Below are positions 1-8,057 of a stretch of DNA of 49,099 nt, in pieces. Every line of letters starts with the position of its first letter. The stretch's first letter is position 1. A program made the position numbers and the translations under genes. The stretch is from an uncultured Bacteroidales bacterium (GTDB taxonomy: Bacteria; Bacteroidota; Bacteroidia; Bacteroidales; WCHB1-69): positions 1 to 49,099 of the forward strand of contig CAMJPH010000007.1 in NCBI GenBank assembly GCA_946407715.1. Reading direction: 5' to 3'. The notes under the pieces were generated by a model. That model was not told where the DNA came from. It saw nothing but the letters and a program-made list of their open reading frames with translations, and ran no database searches.

Positions 1-229
1 GAAGTCGAAAATGTTGATAACTTTTGATAAAATATGTTTGGTTTTAACCTATAATACGGAAAGCCCGACGGCGCGGCAGGAGGAACTGACGATGAATATC
101 GGGAAGACACGATACAGCGCGGTCACTGCATCTGCGGAGCACGGATACCACCATAGCCGCGCCGGAACGCCCAAATAAAAAGAAAGAAAATATTTTTTCA
201 AAAGGGGATTGTTGAAAAGAAAAAAAGTG
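1..229. other. Left-edge region without a recognised gene
   Basis: No protein family was recognised here. On the + strand one frame is open from base 2 to a TAA at 176-178 (58 codons). Its last part is GC-rich and could be the tail of a gene that starts outside the window, but nothing in its translation is familiar. A DnaA-box-like 9-mer (TGTTGATAA, 12-20) is present only once. The stretch from about 178 to 229 is A-rich and leads into the rpmH promoter. Confidence 0.3.
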
Positions 230-237
230 TATTTTTG
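230..237 (+). promoter_or_regulatory. rpmH promoter, -7 box TATTTTTG
   Basis: Perfect match to the Bacteroidetes housekeeping -7 consensus TAnnTTTG, followed by C. A TTG at 209-211, 18 bases upstream, could serve as the -33 element. The rpmH ATG is 36 bases downstream of the box. Confidence 0.7.
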
Positions 238-273
238 CACCCCAAAAAATTAAGGACAAAAAATCGTAATAAT

Positions 274-432
274 ATGAAAAGAACGTATCAACCTTCGAAC
301 ACGAGACGCCGCCACAAACACGGTTTCAGAGAGAGAATGGCAACTGCGAACGGCCGCAGAGTGTTGGCAGCACGCAGAGCAAAAGGCAGAAAGAAACTTA
401 CCGTTTCTGACGAAAGTCTTGGCAGAAAATAA
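274..432 (+). CDS. rpmH: 50S ribosomal protein L34
   Basis: Small basic protein of the large ribosomal subunit, 52 residues. It opens with [19 protein letters not shown] and continues with the L34 hallmark [23 protein letters not shown] chose ATG 274 because L34 always begins at this MKRT; the 13 codons upstream overlap the promoter region. The gene is monocistronic: a promoter lies directly upstream and a hairpin spans its stop codon. rnpA, often the next gene in other phyla, is not here; a SurA-like gene follows instead. Confidence 0.97.
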   Translation: MKRTYQPSNTRRRHKHGFRERMATANGRRVLAARRAKGRKKLTVSDESLGRK

Positions 433-454
433 TCCAATCAGGTTGGATTATTTT
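428..454 (+). terminator. rpmH terminator
   Basis: A ten-base inverted repeat (AATAATCCAA / TTGGATTATT, loop TCAGG) overlaps the rpmH stop codon and runs into a short T tract. The stem is AT-rich and the T tract short, so strength is uncertain. Confidence 0.6.
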
Positions 455-528
455 GCAAAAAGAAGGCATTGGTCTTCTTTTTTTTGTATCTTCGCCATTT
501 TTTTGATGAGCGAAAAAACAACGGAAGA

Positions 529-1878
529 ATGAGAAAAATAATCACCAGTGTGCTGTTCTTACTGACTTGCCTCACCGTATGTGGACAAGACGGGGGCACT
601 TCGATAGACGGGATTGTTGCGGTGATCGGGAAATCGATTATCATGCGATCTGACCTTGAAAAGCACTTCATTGACTACAAAGCGCAGTTCAAGACTATCG
701 AGGATCCCGACGAAGTGTATTGCAGCATATTGGAGAATTTGGTTTTCAACAAGCTGATGGTCAACCAGGCGGAATTGGACAGCATTGAGATTTCCGATGA
801 AGAGGTAGATTACCGGCTGAACACCCGCATCCAATATTTCCTACAACAGACTGGCGGCGATGTCAAATACATCGAAAACTATTTCCACAAGACGATGGCG
901 GAAATCAAGAAAGACATGCGGGAGATGATGTACGAACAAGCCCTCATCGAGCAGGTTCAGTCGAATATTACGAGCAGTATCACCGTGACGCCATCGGAGG
1001 TCAACCAGTTCGCGGCCAAAATAGGGCCAGACAGTATGCCGATGGTGGAGACATCCTACCAGTTCGGAGAAATCGTAAAGATCCCGCCGGTGAGCGATGA
1101 GGAAATTGCAGAAGTGAAGGAAAGGCTGAACAGTTATCGTGAGCGTGTCCTCCGGGGCGAGAAATTCGGGGCGTTAGCGCGTCTTTACTCCGACGACCCC
1201 GGCAGTGCGTCCAAAGGCGGAGACTTGGGATTTGTGGAACGCGGGACTCTCTATCCGGAATTTGAGGCCATCGCTTTCAACCTGAAATCAGGTGAGATTT
1301 CCCAAGTGGTGAAGACACAGGCCGGCTATCATATCATCCAAATGATTGAACGGCGAGGCGAATCCATCCGCGTGGCCCACATCCTGATACAGCCGAAACC
1401 ATCGACAGACGAGCAAGTCAGAGCCATCACCTACCTTGACAGCGTACGCAACATCATTATCTCCGAGAAACTGACATTAGAGGATGCAGCCAAACGGTTC
1501 TCCGAAGGGGAAACGAAAATGAACGGCGGAATGGTGGTCAACCCTTACAACAGCTCCCTCACTTTCGACCGCCAGACTTTGGATGACGCGACATTCACCA
1601 CCATCAACAAGCTGATTCCCGGGGAATACTCGGAGTGCGTCCCCTTCGTCAATGACGACGGCGTGATGGCCTACCGCCTGATCTACCTCAAAGAAAGAGT
1701 GCTGCAACACAAAGCCAACTTGGTGGAAGACTACGACATGATCAAAAACGCCGCTTTGGAACAGAAGAAATACGAGGCGATGGAAAAATGGGTGGCGGAG
1801 AAAGTGAAAGTGACGAATATGAAGATTTCCGAACAATATCGATACTGTCCGTTCGTTAATAAGTGGCAGATTCCGTGA
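529..1878 (+). CDS. SurA-like periplasmic peptidyl-prolyl isomerase (two parvulin domains)
   Basis: Predicted periplasmic chaperone/prolyl isomerase that would escort outer-membrane proteins to the Bam complex. The 449-residue protein starts with a signal peptide (MRKIITSVLFLLTCLTVCGQ), then a SurA_N-like helical part (about 25-165), then two PpiC/rotamase domains. The first (about 170-275) contains LARLYSDDPGSASKGGDLGF and ends QAGYHIIQMIERR; the second (about 280-385) begins VAHILIQ. ATG 529 is preferred over the longer reading frame from 469 because the signal peptide starts there and a near-consensus -7 box (TATCTTCG, 487-494) would lie inside the longer version. It may be transcribed together with the moxR gene 49 bases downstream. 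Exact orthology to E. coli surA is not proven by sequence reading. Confidence 0.88.
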   Translation: MRKIITSVLFLLTCLTVCGQDGGTSIDGIVAVIGKSIIMRSDLEKHFIDYKAQFKTIEDPDEVYCSILENLVFNKLMVNQAELDSIEISDEEVDYRLNTRIQYFLQQTGGDVKYIENYFHKTMAEIKKDMREMMYEQALIEQVQSNITSSITVTPSEVNQFAAKIGPDSMPMVETSYQFGEIVKIPPVSDEEIAEVKERLNSYRERVLRGEKFGALARLYSDDPGSASKGGDLGFVERGTLYPEFEAIAFNLKSGEISQVVKTQAGYHIIQMIERRGESIRVAHILIQPKPSTDEQVRAITYLDSVRNIIISEKLTLEDAAKRFSEGETKMNGGMVVNPYNSSLTFDRQTLDDATFTTINKLIPGEYSECVPFVNDDGVMAYRLIYLKERVLQHKANLVEDYDMIKNAALEQKKYEAMEKWVAEKVKVTNMKISEQYRYCPFVNKWQIP

Positions 1879-1927
1879 TGAGAGGATGAGAGAATTAGAG
1901 GATAAGATAATTGATAATTGAACATAT

Positions 1928-2914
1928 ATGGATTTAGAGAAGAAGACAGACATTGAAGCGATTGAGTCGTTTGTGGAGAAGTACAAAACCTTGCGCGAAG
2001 AGATCGCGAAAGTGATTGTGGGACAGGACGACGTAGTGAAGAACGTGTTGATGGCGATGTTCAGCCGGAGCCATGCGCTGCTGATTGGTGTGCCTGGATT
2101 AGCCAAGACATTGATGATTACGACCATCGCAAAAGCCGTGGATATGACCTACAATCGTATCCAATTCACTCCTGACCTGATGCCGTCTGACATCATGGGT
2201 GCGGAAATTCTGGATGACAACCGCAACTTCAAGTTTGTGAAAGGCCCCATTTTCGCCAACATAGTGCTGGCAGATGAGATTAACCGTACGCCGCCGAAAA
2301 CGCAGTCCGCCTTGTTAGAAGCCATGCAGGAGCGTTCGGTGAGTATGAACGGAACAACTTACGACCTGCCGAACCCGTTCTTTGTGTTAGCCACGCAGAA
2401 CCCTATTGAGCAGGAGGGTACATATCCGCTGCCTGAGGCGCAACAAGACCGTTTCATGTTCAACATCATGCTTGACTACCCAAGCACAGCCGAAGAAGAG
2501 GAGATTGTGAAGCGTACCATCCATGGCGACATGGTGGAGCCGCAGCGCGTCCTCACCGTAGAAGAAATCATCTTCTACCAGAAATTGCTGCAAAAGGTGC
2601 CGATTCCCGAAAATGTCTATCGCTATGCCGTGAACTTGTCCACGCTGACCCGTCCGGGGACTGCCAAGGCGCACCCGTGGGCGAACGACTATCTGTCATG
2701 GGGTGCGGGTCCGCGTGCTTCGCAATTCCTGATTATCGGTGCGCGCACCCATGCCGTATTGGACGGCAAATACTCCCCAGACATTGAGGACGTTCGTGCT
2801 GTTGCCTACAACATTCTGCGCCACAGAATCATCAAGAACTACAAAGCGGAAGCTGAAGGCATCACCATCGAGCAAATCATAGACAAGCTGCTTGAAGCTG
2901 CCGATGCCCGATAA
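1928..2914 (+). CDS. MoxR-family AAA+ ATPase
   Basis: AAA+ ATPase of the MoxR family, cytoplasmic, usually a chaperone-like factor acting with von Willebrand A-domain proteins. The 328 residues show Walker A GVPGLAKT (about 58-65), Walker B LADEINRTPPKTQSALLEAMQE (about 113-134), sensor-1 region VLATQNPIEQEGTYPLPEAQQDRF (about 153-176) and the C-terminal lid domain. The usual partners (DUF58, VWA and BatA-D genes) are not next to it: the upstream neighbour is the SurA-like gene and a histidine kinase follows 15 bases later. Its client therefore cannot be inferred from context. Confidence 0.92.
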   Translation: MDLEKKTDIEAIESFVEKYKTLREEIAKVIVGQDDVVKNVLMAMFSRSHALLIGVPGLAKTLMITTIAKAVDMTYNRIQFTPDLMPSDIMGAEILDDNRNFKFVKGPIFANIVLADEINRTPPKTQSALLEAMQERSVSMNGTTYDLPNPFFVLATQNPIEQEGTYPLPEAQQDRFMFNIMLDYPSTAEEEEIVKRTIHGDMVEPQRVLTVEEIIFYQKLLQKVPIPENVYRYAVNLSTLTRPGTAKAHPWANDYLSWGAGPRASQFLIIGARTHAVLDGKYSPDIEDVRAVAYNILRHRIIKNYKAEAEGITIEQIIDKLLEAADAR

Positions 2915-2929
2915 CGAACGACAGGAAAC

Positions 2930-4423
2930 ATGCGGAAACCCACCTGGAAATGGATTCTGTTCGTCTCTGCGGCGACAATCTTCACGGCCATTATCATCTA
3001 TTCCAACAAGCTGATTAAAAAAATCGCGCAGGAGGAACGCCAACGCATTGAAATCTGGGCGGGCGCCATCACCTACAAGACCCAAATCATCAACGAGACC
3101 GAGCGTTTCTTCGACTCCATCCGCATTGAGGAGGGGAATCAGGCTTCCATTTTCGCCAAAGCGGTGAAAAAAGTCGCTGAAGCATCCTTGTATGAGGACA
3201 TCACTTTTTACCAAGATATTATTTCCGCCAACCAGACGGTCCCTACTATCATTGCCAATCCAAACGGCAACATTGACGCGGCCATCAACCTGCCTGACAG
3301 CATTCTTGCCATGAGAAACATCCGGGAAATGGGAGCGAGCATCCAGGATTTTGACAGTCTCAAACTACCCTACTATCACCGCGACTATGTAATGGTATAT
3401 TACAAAAACTCGCATATCTACGGGGATTTCCGCGAGATGATTGACAATTTGTTGGAGTCGTTTTTCCAGGAGACCGTCATCAACTCAGCTTCCGTGCCGG
3501 TCATTATCACCGACAGCACACAAATCAATGTGATTGCGGCGGGCAACATCGATTCCGCCATTATCGCCGCCCCGTTCAAAGTAAATGCACGTTTAGAGAA
3601 GATGCGTGAGGAGAATGACCCTATTGTCTTGGATTGGCTGGATCACGGGAAATGCTACGTGTTCTACGAGGAGTCGTCCGTGCTGACACAACTGCGGCTG
3701 TTCCCCTTCATCCAATACGGCATCATTTTCGTGTTCCTGCTCATTGCCTACCTGCTGTTCAGCGTAACGAAGCGTTCGGAGGAAAACCGCGTCTGGGTGG
3801 GCATGTCAAAAGAGACGGCGCACCAGTTAGGGACACCTATCTCTTCGCTTATGGCGTGGACAGAGTTGTTGAAGGAGATGCCGGTTGACCCAACCATCCC
3901 GCAAGAAATCGGCAAAGATGTCCACCGATTGGAGACCATCGCGCAACGATTCTCGAAAATCGGGTCTGTGCCTGTCTTGGAGGACACCGACATTGTGCCC
4001 ATCATCGACAATTTCACCAACTACTTGCAGACCCGCATCTCCTCAATGGTACACATCCATTTCGAAAAGCCCGATCATCCCATAGTGCTGCCGTTGAACC
4101 AACAACTCTTCGAGTGGGTGATAGAAAACCTGTGCAAGAACTCCGCCGACGCGATGAACGGAAAGGGCGACATCACGATTTCCATCACCGAAGAGAAGAG
4201 CAAAGTGTATATCGACATCACTGACACGGGAAAAGGGATTCCACCGAAAATGCAGAAGCGCATATTCTCACCGGGCTACACTTCCAAGAGCCGCGGCTGG
4301 GGATTGGGGCTGACCTTGGCCAAACGCATTATCCAAAACTATCATCGCGGAAAACTGTTTGTGAAATCCTCCGTCATCGACCAAGGGACTACGATGCGGA
4401 TTCAGTTGAATGCTGGGAATTAG
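2930..4423 (+). CDS. Membrane-bound sensor histidine kinase (orphan)
   Basis: Two-component sensor kinase of 497 residues. One membrane segment lies near 10-25, a periplasmic sensor part of about 230 residues follows, and a second membrane segment (FIQYGIIFVFLLIAYLLF) lies near 258-277. The cytoplasmic part has the phospho-acceptor box KETAHQLGTPISSL with His near residue 298, N box ENLCKNSADAM (about 397), G1 DTGKGIPP (about 432) and G2 GWGLGLTLAKR (about 456). No HAMP domain is obvious and the sensor part matches nothing I recognise. No response regulator gene is adjacent. It begins 15 bases after moxR, so co-transcription is likely. Confidence 0.92.
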   Translation: MRKPTWKWILFVSAATIFTAIIIYSNKLIKKIAQEERQRIEIWAGAITYKTQIINETERFFDSIRIEEGNQASIFAKAVKKVAEASLYEDITFYQDIISANQTVPTIIANPNGNIDAAINLPDSILAMRNIREMGASIQDFDSLKLPYYHRDYVMVYYKNSHIYGDFREMIDNLLESFFQETVINSASVPVIITDSTQINVIAAGNIDSAIIAAPFKVNARLEKMREENDPIVLDWLDHGKCYVFYEESSVLTQLRLFPFIQYGIIFVFLLIAYLLFSVTKRSEENRVWVGMSKETAHQLGTPISSLMAWTELLKEMPVDPTIPQEIGKDVHRLETIAQRFSKIGSVPVLEDTDIVPIIDNFTNYLQTRISSMVHIHFEKPDHPIVLPLNQQLFEWVIENLCKNSADAMNGKGDITISITEEKSKVYIDITDTGKGIPPKMQKRIFSPGYTSKSRGWGLGLTLAKRIIQNYHRGKLFVKSSVIDQGTTMRIQLNAGN

Positions 4424-4442
4424 CTAATAGCCAATAGCTAAT
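4419..4442. terminator. Inverted repeat between convergent genes
   Basis: ATTAGCTA and TAGCTAAT form an 8-bp stem with an 8-base loop. It contains the stop codons of both convergent genes (TAG at 4421-4423 on +, TAG at 4438-4440 on -). It lacks a T tract, so it is only a possible bidirectional terminator. Confidence 0.35.
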
Positions 4443-5322
4443 ACAGGTACTCGTAGGAGTAAAGGAGTTCTTTTTTCTCCGTGAAGGTTTCGTTGTCAAG
4501 GCTTGTGCTATAGACTTTAGTCGGATATTTCTTGTAATAATCGTAGGCATACGTGAAAGAAGTGGATTCCGAGAAGATGTCGTAAGAGTCCGTCACATAT
4601 ATTCCGACAGCATTGTTGGCACTGCAGAAACAAGTTTGCGGCTCGTCATTCAACAAGGTATGATCAAGCAGAAGGGAGAAGAAATTCTTCTTCGGATTGA
4701 TATTATCGTCATAAACATACGTGAATGTCAGGTTTTGAACACTATCCGGACGAACAATTTTCATTTTCATATATTTGACATTATCTTTCTCCCATGTAAA
4801 ATCAATTTCGGCCGTGCTGTAATCATAATGTTCCCTTTTTGCATCTGATTTGGAAAGATAAGAGTCCAATTCCGGAGAAAAAAGGCGCAGAATGTCATAA
4901 CCTGTTCCAGCAACGGACTTAGCGGACTTGCTTATAGAGATATGCGACAGTTTTTGTTTTTCAAAAGAAAGCGAATAGGTTTCCGTAAGCAGGTCGCCGT
5001 AATAGGTCTTTATGGTCGTGAGTGTTTTTCCATCATACTCGAAATCAGTGTGTTGTTCATCCGTCACAATGCGATACAGAAGGCCATCTTCATATTGATA
5101 GCGACAGGTGTAGTCCACCGCACCATTTTTCCTATAATATTCCACTTGCCGAAGCTGGTCATCGCTCCAGAACCACTGTTCTTTCAGATAATGTCCATCT
5201 GATTCGGAATAGATTTTATTGATTTTCGCTTTCGGATTAAAAACGCCAAGATTATCTTTTTCACAAGAAGAAAGAGCGAAAACCGCCACAATTACCGCAC
5301 AAAACAACCCTAAATTCTTCAT
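4438..5322 (-). CDS. Predicted lipoprotein, paralog of the gene at 10536-11417
   Basis: Unrecognised 294-residue protein. It starts with a lipoprotein signal peptide ending in lipobox LSSC (Cys20), then acidic EKD, as expected for export to the outer membrane in this phylum. The mature part is rich in Tyr, Asp and Lys and has short YD-type beta motifs (YQYEDGLLYRI, FEYDGKTLTTI). It shares length, lipobox, the GV(F/Y)NP...KI.K start, a W.W....L....YY...G block and spaced Y-D motifs with the lipoprotein at 10536-11417, so the two are paralogs. It has its own promoter and is divergent from the dipeptidase gene. Function unknown. Confidence 0.75.
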   Translation of the reverse strand: MKNLGLFCAVIVAVFALSSCEKDNLGVFNPKAKINKIYSESDGHYLKEQWFWSDDQLRQVEYYRKNGAVDYTCRYQYEDGLLYRIVTDEQHTDFEYDGKTLTTIKTYYGDLLTETYSLSFEKQKLSHISISKSAKSVAGTGYDILRLFSPELDSYLSKSDAKREHYDYSTAEIDFTWEKDNVKYMKMKIVRPDSVQNLTFTYVYDDNINPKKNFFSLLLDHTLLNDEPQTCFCSANNAVGIYVTDSYDIFSESTSFTYAYDYYKKYPTKVYSTSLDNETFTEKKELLYSYEYLY

Positions 5323-5383
5323 TATTAATATTTTTTATAAGAATTTTATCAAACAAGAATAGGATATTACATCTATCAGGGTG

Positions 5384-5391
5384 CAAAAATA
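5384..5391 (-). promoter_or_regulatory. Promoter of the lipoprotein at 4438-5322, -7 box TATTTTTG
   Basis: Perfect TAnnTTTG followed by C on the minus strand, about 60 bases upstream of the ATG. Confidence 0.65.
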
Positions 5392-5423
5392 CACTTATTA
5401 TCCTTTTGTATTGCCAAAAAATG

Positions 5424-5431
5424 TACTTTTG
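5424..5431 (+). promoter_or_regulatory. Promoter of the C69 dipeptidase, -7 box TACTTTTG
   Basis: Perfect TAnnTTTG followed by C on the + strand, 43 bases before the ATG at 5475. Together with the minus-strand box at 5384-5391 it forms a compact divergent promoter region. A TTTG at 5405-5408 is a possible -33 element, with short spacing. Confidence 0.65.
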
Positions 5432-5474
5432 CAACTCCTTTATGGGAATTATCTATAAACGTAAATAAAACCTT

Positions 5475-7226
5475 ATGAAGAAAAATTTCGTATTCACATT
5501 GTTATGCAGCTTGTTGGTGTTCAGCAGCGCCCTGGCCTGCACAAATTTCATCGTCACGAAAGGCGCGAGCAAGGACGGCTCTTGTTTTCTGACGTATGCA
5601 GCTGATTCCCATCAGCTTTACGGCGAACTGTATTATCGTCCTGCGGCGAACTATCCGGCCGGCAGCATGATGGATGTCATCGCGTGGGACACGGGCAAGA
5701 AGCTCGGTCAGATTCCGCAGGTGGCGCACACCTATTCTGTAGTTGGCAACATGAACGAATTCCAATTAGCCATCGGCGAAACCACCTATGGAGGTCTTCC
5801 CGAGCTGGAGCATGGCCAAGGACTCATTGACTACGGTTCCCTGATTTACATCACGTTACAACGCGCCAAAAATGCCCGCGAGGCCATCAAGGTGATTTCG
5901 GAGCTGCTTGACGCTTACGGTTATGCCAGCGAAGGCGAATCGTTTTCCATCGTGGATCCGAACGAGGCTTGGATTATGGATTTGATTGGAAAAGGCGAGA
6001 AAGTGCTGGATGCCAAGGGCAAAGTGGTGAAAGAGTGGAGCAACGGGGCTGTTTGGGTGGCACGCCGCATTCCTGATGGATATGTGTCCGGTCACGCCAA
6101 CCAGTCACGCATAACCACCTTCCCGCTGCGTGACGGCAAAACTTCCATCACCAACAAAGAGTTAGACAAGATTTTCCTACCCACTGTGGAAACCGTCTAT
6201 TCAGCAGATGTCATCTCCTTCGCCCGCATGAAAGGGCTCTATCCGAAAGACCCGAAACAGGCTCCTGACGCACAGTTCAGCTTCTGCGACACCTACAACC
6301 CCATCACTTTCGACGGTGCCCGCTTCTGCGATGCCCGTGTATGGGCTTTCTTCAACCATGTAAACCATGCGGAAGTTGCCCAATACGAAGACTATGCCCG
6401 CGGCGACAACCTAAAGCACCGTATGCCCTTATGGATCAAGCCCGCCAACAAAGCCCAGATTGACGCTCAGTTCATGATGCAGATGATGCGCGACCACTAC
6501 GAAGGCACTTCCATGGATATGTCGAAAGACCTTGGCGCCGGCCCGTACGCCTGCCCTTACCGTTGGCGTCCTATGACTTGGTCTGTGGGTGGCAAAAACT
6601 ACATCCACGAACGCGCCACGGCCACACAACAGACGGGTTTTGTGTTTGTGGCTCAATGCCGCAGCTGGCTGCCCGACATGTTCGGCGGCATCTATTGGTT
6701 CGGAGTTGACGATGCCGGTTCCAATTGTTTTGTCCCAATGTTCTGCGGCATCACCGAAATCCCGAAAGAGTATGCCGAAGGCAACGGTTCCATGGTGGAA
6801 TACTCCCCCACCTCCGCTTTCTGGACCTTCACGAAAGTCAGCAACTACGTCTATACCCGCTACAGCGACATGATCAAGCACGTCAATGAGAAACAGTCTC
6901 AATGGGAAGGCAAATTCGTGAAAGAAATTGATCAAATGTCTGCCAAAATGAAAGAATTATGTTCACAGAATCCTGAGGCTGCCCGTAAGCAGATCAACGC
7001 CTACTCCACTCGCGCTGCCCACGATGTCTGTCAGGAATGGAACCATCTGTTCGAGTATCTGTTAGTGAAATATCACGATGGCAATGTCAAGAAAGAGGAA
7101 AACGGGAAGTTTGTCACCAACGGCAATGAGAAACCGCAAGTAGTGTTCCCCGACCAGCCGAAATGGCCGGACAGCTGGTACAAAATGATTGTCAACGACT
7201 GCGGCAAAAACATCGAAGCAAAGTAA
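5475..7226 (+). CDS. C69-family dipeptidase (peptidase U34)
   Basis: Secreted Ntn-hydrolase-fold dipeptidase of 583 residues. A 21-residue signal peptide is followed by CTNFIVTKGASKDGS. In family C69 this Cys (Cys22 here) becomes the N-terminal nucleophile after processing. Other family features are ADSHQLYGELYYRPAA, the region around GETTYGG and, later, ESFSIVDPNEAWIMDLIGKG. A location in the periplasm or at the surface and a role in di-/oligopeptide use are family inferences. The gene has its own promoter and a strong terminator and therefore appears monocistronic. The length is normal for Bacteroidetes members. Confidence 0.92.
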   Translation: MKKNFVFTLLCSLLVFSSALACTNFIVTKGASKDGSCFLTYAADSHQLYGELYYRPAANYPAGSMMDVIAWDTGKKLGQIPQVAHTYSVVGNMNEFQLAIGETTYGGLPELEHGQGLIDYGSLIYITLQRAKNAREAIKVISELLDAYGYASEGESFSIVDPNEAWIMDLIGKGEKVLDAKGKVVKEWSNGAVWVARRIPDGYVSGHANQSRITTFPLRDGKTSITNKELDKIFLPTVETVYSADVISFARMKGLYPKDPKQAPDAQFSFCDTYNPITFDGARFCDARVWAFFNHVNHAEVAQYEDYARGDNLKHRMPLWIKPANKAQIDAQFMMQMMRDHYEGTSMDMSKDLGAGPYACPYRWRPMTWSVGGKNYIHERATATQQTGFVFVAQCRSWLPDMFGGIYWFGVDDAGSNCFVPMFCGITEIPKEYAEGNGSMVEYSPTSAFWTFTKVSNYVYTRYSDMIKHVNEKQSQWEGKFVKEIDQMSAKMKELCSQNPEAARKQINAYSTRAAHDVCQEWNHLFEYLLVKYHDGNVKKEENGKFVTNGNEKPQVVFPDQPKWPDSWYKMIVNDCGKNIEAK

Positions 7227-7256
7227 GCTGCAACACTTTTAACGGCACAACGATAC

Positions 7257-7291
7257 GCCCCGGATCAAACAAATTGATTCGGGGCTTTTTT
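7257..7291 (+). terminator. Intrinsic terminator after the C69 dipeptidase
   Basis: A 12-bp stem (GCCCCGGATCAA / TTGATTCGGGGC, one G-T pair) with a 5-base loop is followed directly by TTTTTT. It is the clearest intrinsic terminator in the window. Confidence 0.9.
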
Positions 7292-7307
7292 ATTTCAATA
7301 TTTTTCC

Positions 7308-7315
7308 TATTTTTG
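7308..7315 (+). promoter_or_regulatory. Promoter-like -7 box TATTTTTG upstream of the LRR gene
   Basis: Perfect TAnnTTTG followed by CC. If used for the LRR gene at 7578 it would give a leader of about 255 bases, which contains the hairpin at 7465-7513. Confidence 0.5.
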
Positions 7316-7464
7316 CCACGTTGTTCAACTTTTTTGGAAGAGCAACATTTTTTTTGAAAGAAAGCGCATTTTCGCGTTTCCGTCAGTGTGAACTTGGACC
7401 CTTCACAGGAGTATGCACGGATCACGAAAAAAGAGCTTGCCTATATGTGTGTAATTGCCATTAG

Positions 7465-7513
7465 GTGGGGCTCATTTTTCGGTATCTTGCATACACGGGA
7501 GTCCAAGCCCCAC
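7465..7513 (+). other. Possible structured leader RNA
   Basis: GTGGGGCT (7465-7472) and AGCCCCAC (7506-7513) form a perfect 8-bp stem. Inside it GTAT and ATAC close a small hairpin around CTTGC. The stretch 7292-7577 holds no convincing gene. I could not match the element to a known riboswitch class. Confidence 0.35.
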
Positions 7514-7577
7514 ACTGGAGATCCGAGAAATGGAATGCTCCACTTTCTTTACGTATTCATATTAAGAACAAGCAACA

Positions 7578-8051
7578 ATGGATTCAAACATCAAATCGCC
7601 CTATATCATCCCCGACAGAGATGGTCTTCACATTTTTATCCCCACAGACATCACCACAGTTGAGGAATGCGGATTTCTTGGAACCGATGTCGAGACCGTT
7701 ATCCTTCCCGATAACATCACCGCCATTGGCAGATGTGCCTTTTTAGGAGCACGTGTGAAAAACATCGTTTTTCCGGATAGCCTCATAGAGATCGCCGAGG
7801 ATGCCTTCAGCGGCTGTGTACTTCTAAAAAAAATATATCTGCCGCCCAGAGTCACCTCCATCGGTGCGCGCGCTTTCATAGGGTGCAAGAGTCTGACCAC
7901 CATTGAGTTTCCATCCTCATTGAGACATCTCGGAGATGAGGCTTTCGCGTTTTGTCAAGGATTAAGTTCGGTAAAACTGCCAGAAACGATAACACATATC
8001 GGGAAAGATGTTTTCCTCGGATGTCCGTTGGAAGAGACGCCGAGCCATTGA
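7578..8051 (+). CDS. Small BspA-type leucine-rich-repeat protein
   Basis: Protein of 157 residues built from about five LRR_5 (BspA-like/Treponema pallidum-type) repeats of about 23 residues: VETVILPDNITAIGRCAFLG, VKNIVFPDSLIEIAEDAFSG, LKKIYLPPRVTSIGARAFIG, LTTIEFPSSLRHLGDEAFAF and LSSVKLPETITHIGKDVFLG. There is no signal peptide and no C-terminal sorting domain, so unlike the large surface BspA proteins it would stay in the cytoplasm as written. The repeats probably mediate protein binding. It converges with murF-alr with only six bases between them. Confidence 0.8.
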   Translation: MDSNIKSPYIIPDRDGLHIFIPTDITTVEECGFLGTDVETVILPDNITAIGRCAFLGARVKNIVFPDSLIEIAEDAFSGCVLLKKIYLPPRVTSIGARAFIGCKSLTTIEFPSSLRHLGDEAFAFCQGLSSVKLPETITHIGKDVFLGCPLEETPSH

Positions 8052-8057
8052 CATCCA

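Noticed and set aside
12..20. DnaA-box-like TGTTGATAA near rpmH, suggesting an origin
   Set aside because: A single match, no cluster of boxes, no dnaA, rnpA or gyrB nearby. rpmH alone is not enough for an origin call.
7388..7746. Short overlapping + strand frames upstream of and within the LRR gene
   Set aside because: They run through the hairpin element and into the LRR gene in another frame; no motifs. The LRR frame at 7578 explains the coding signal.
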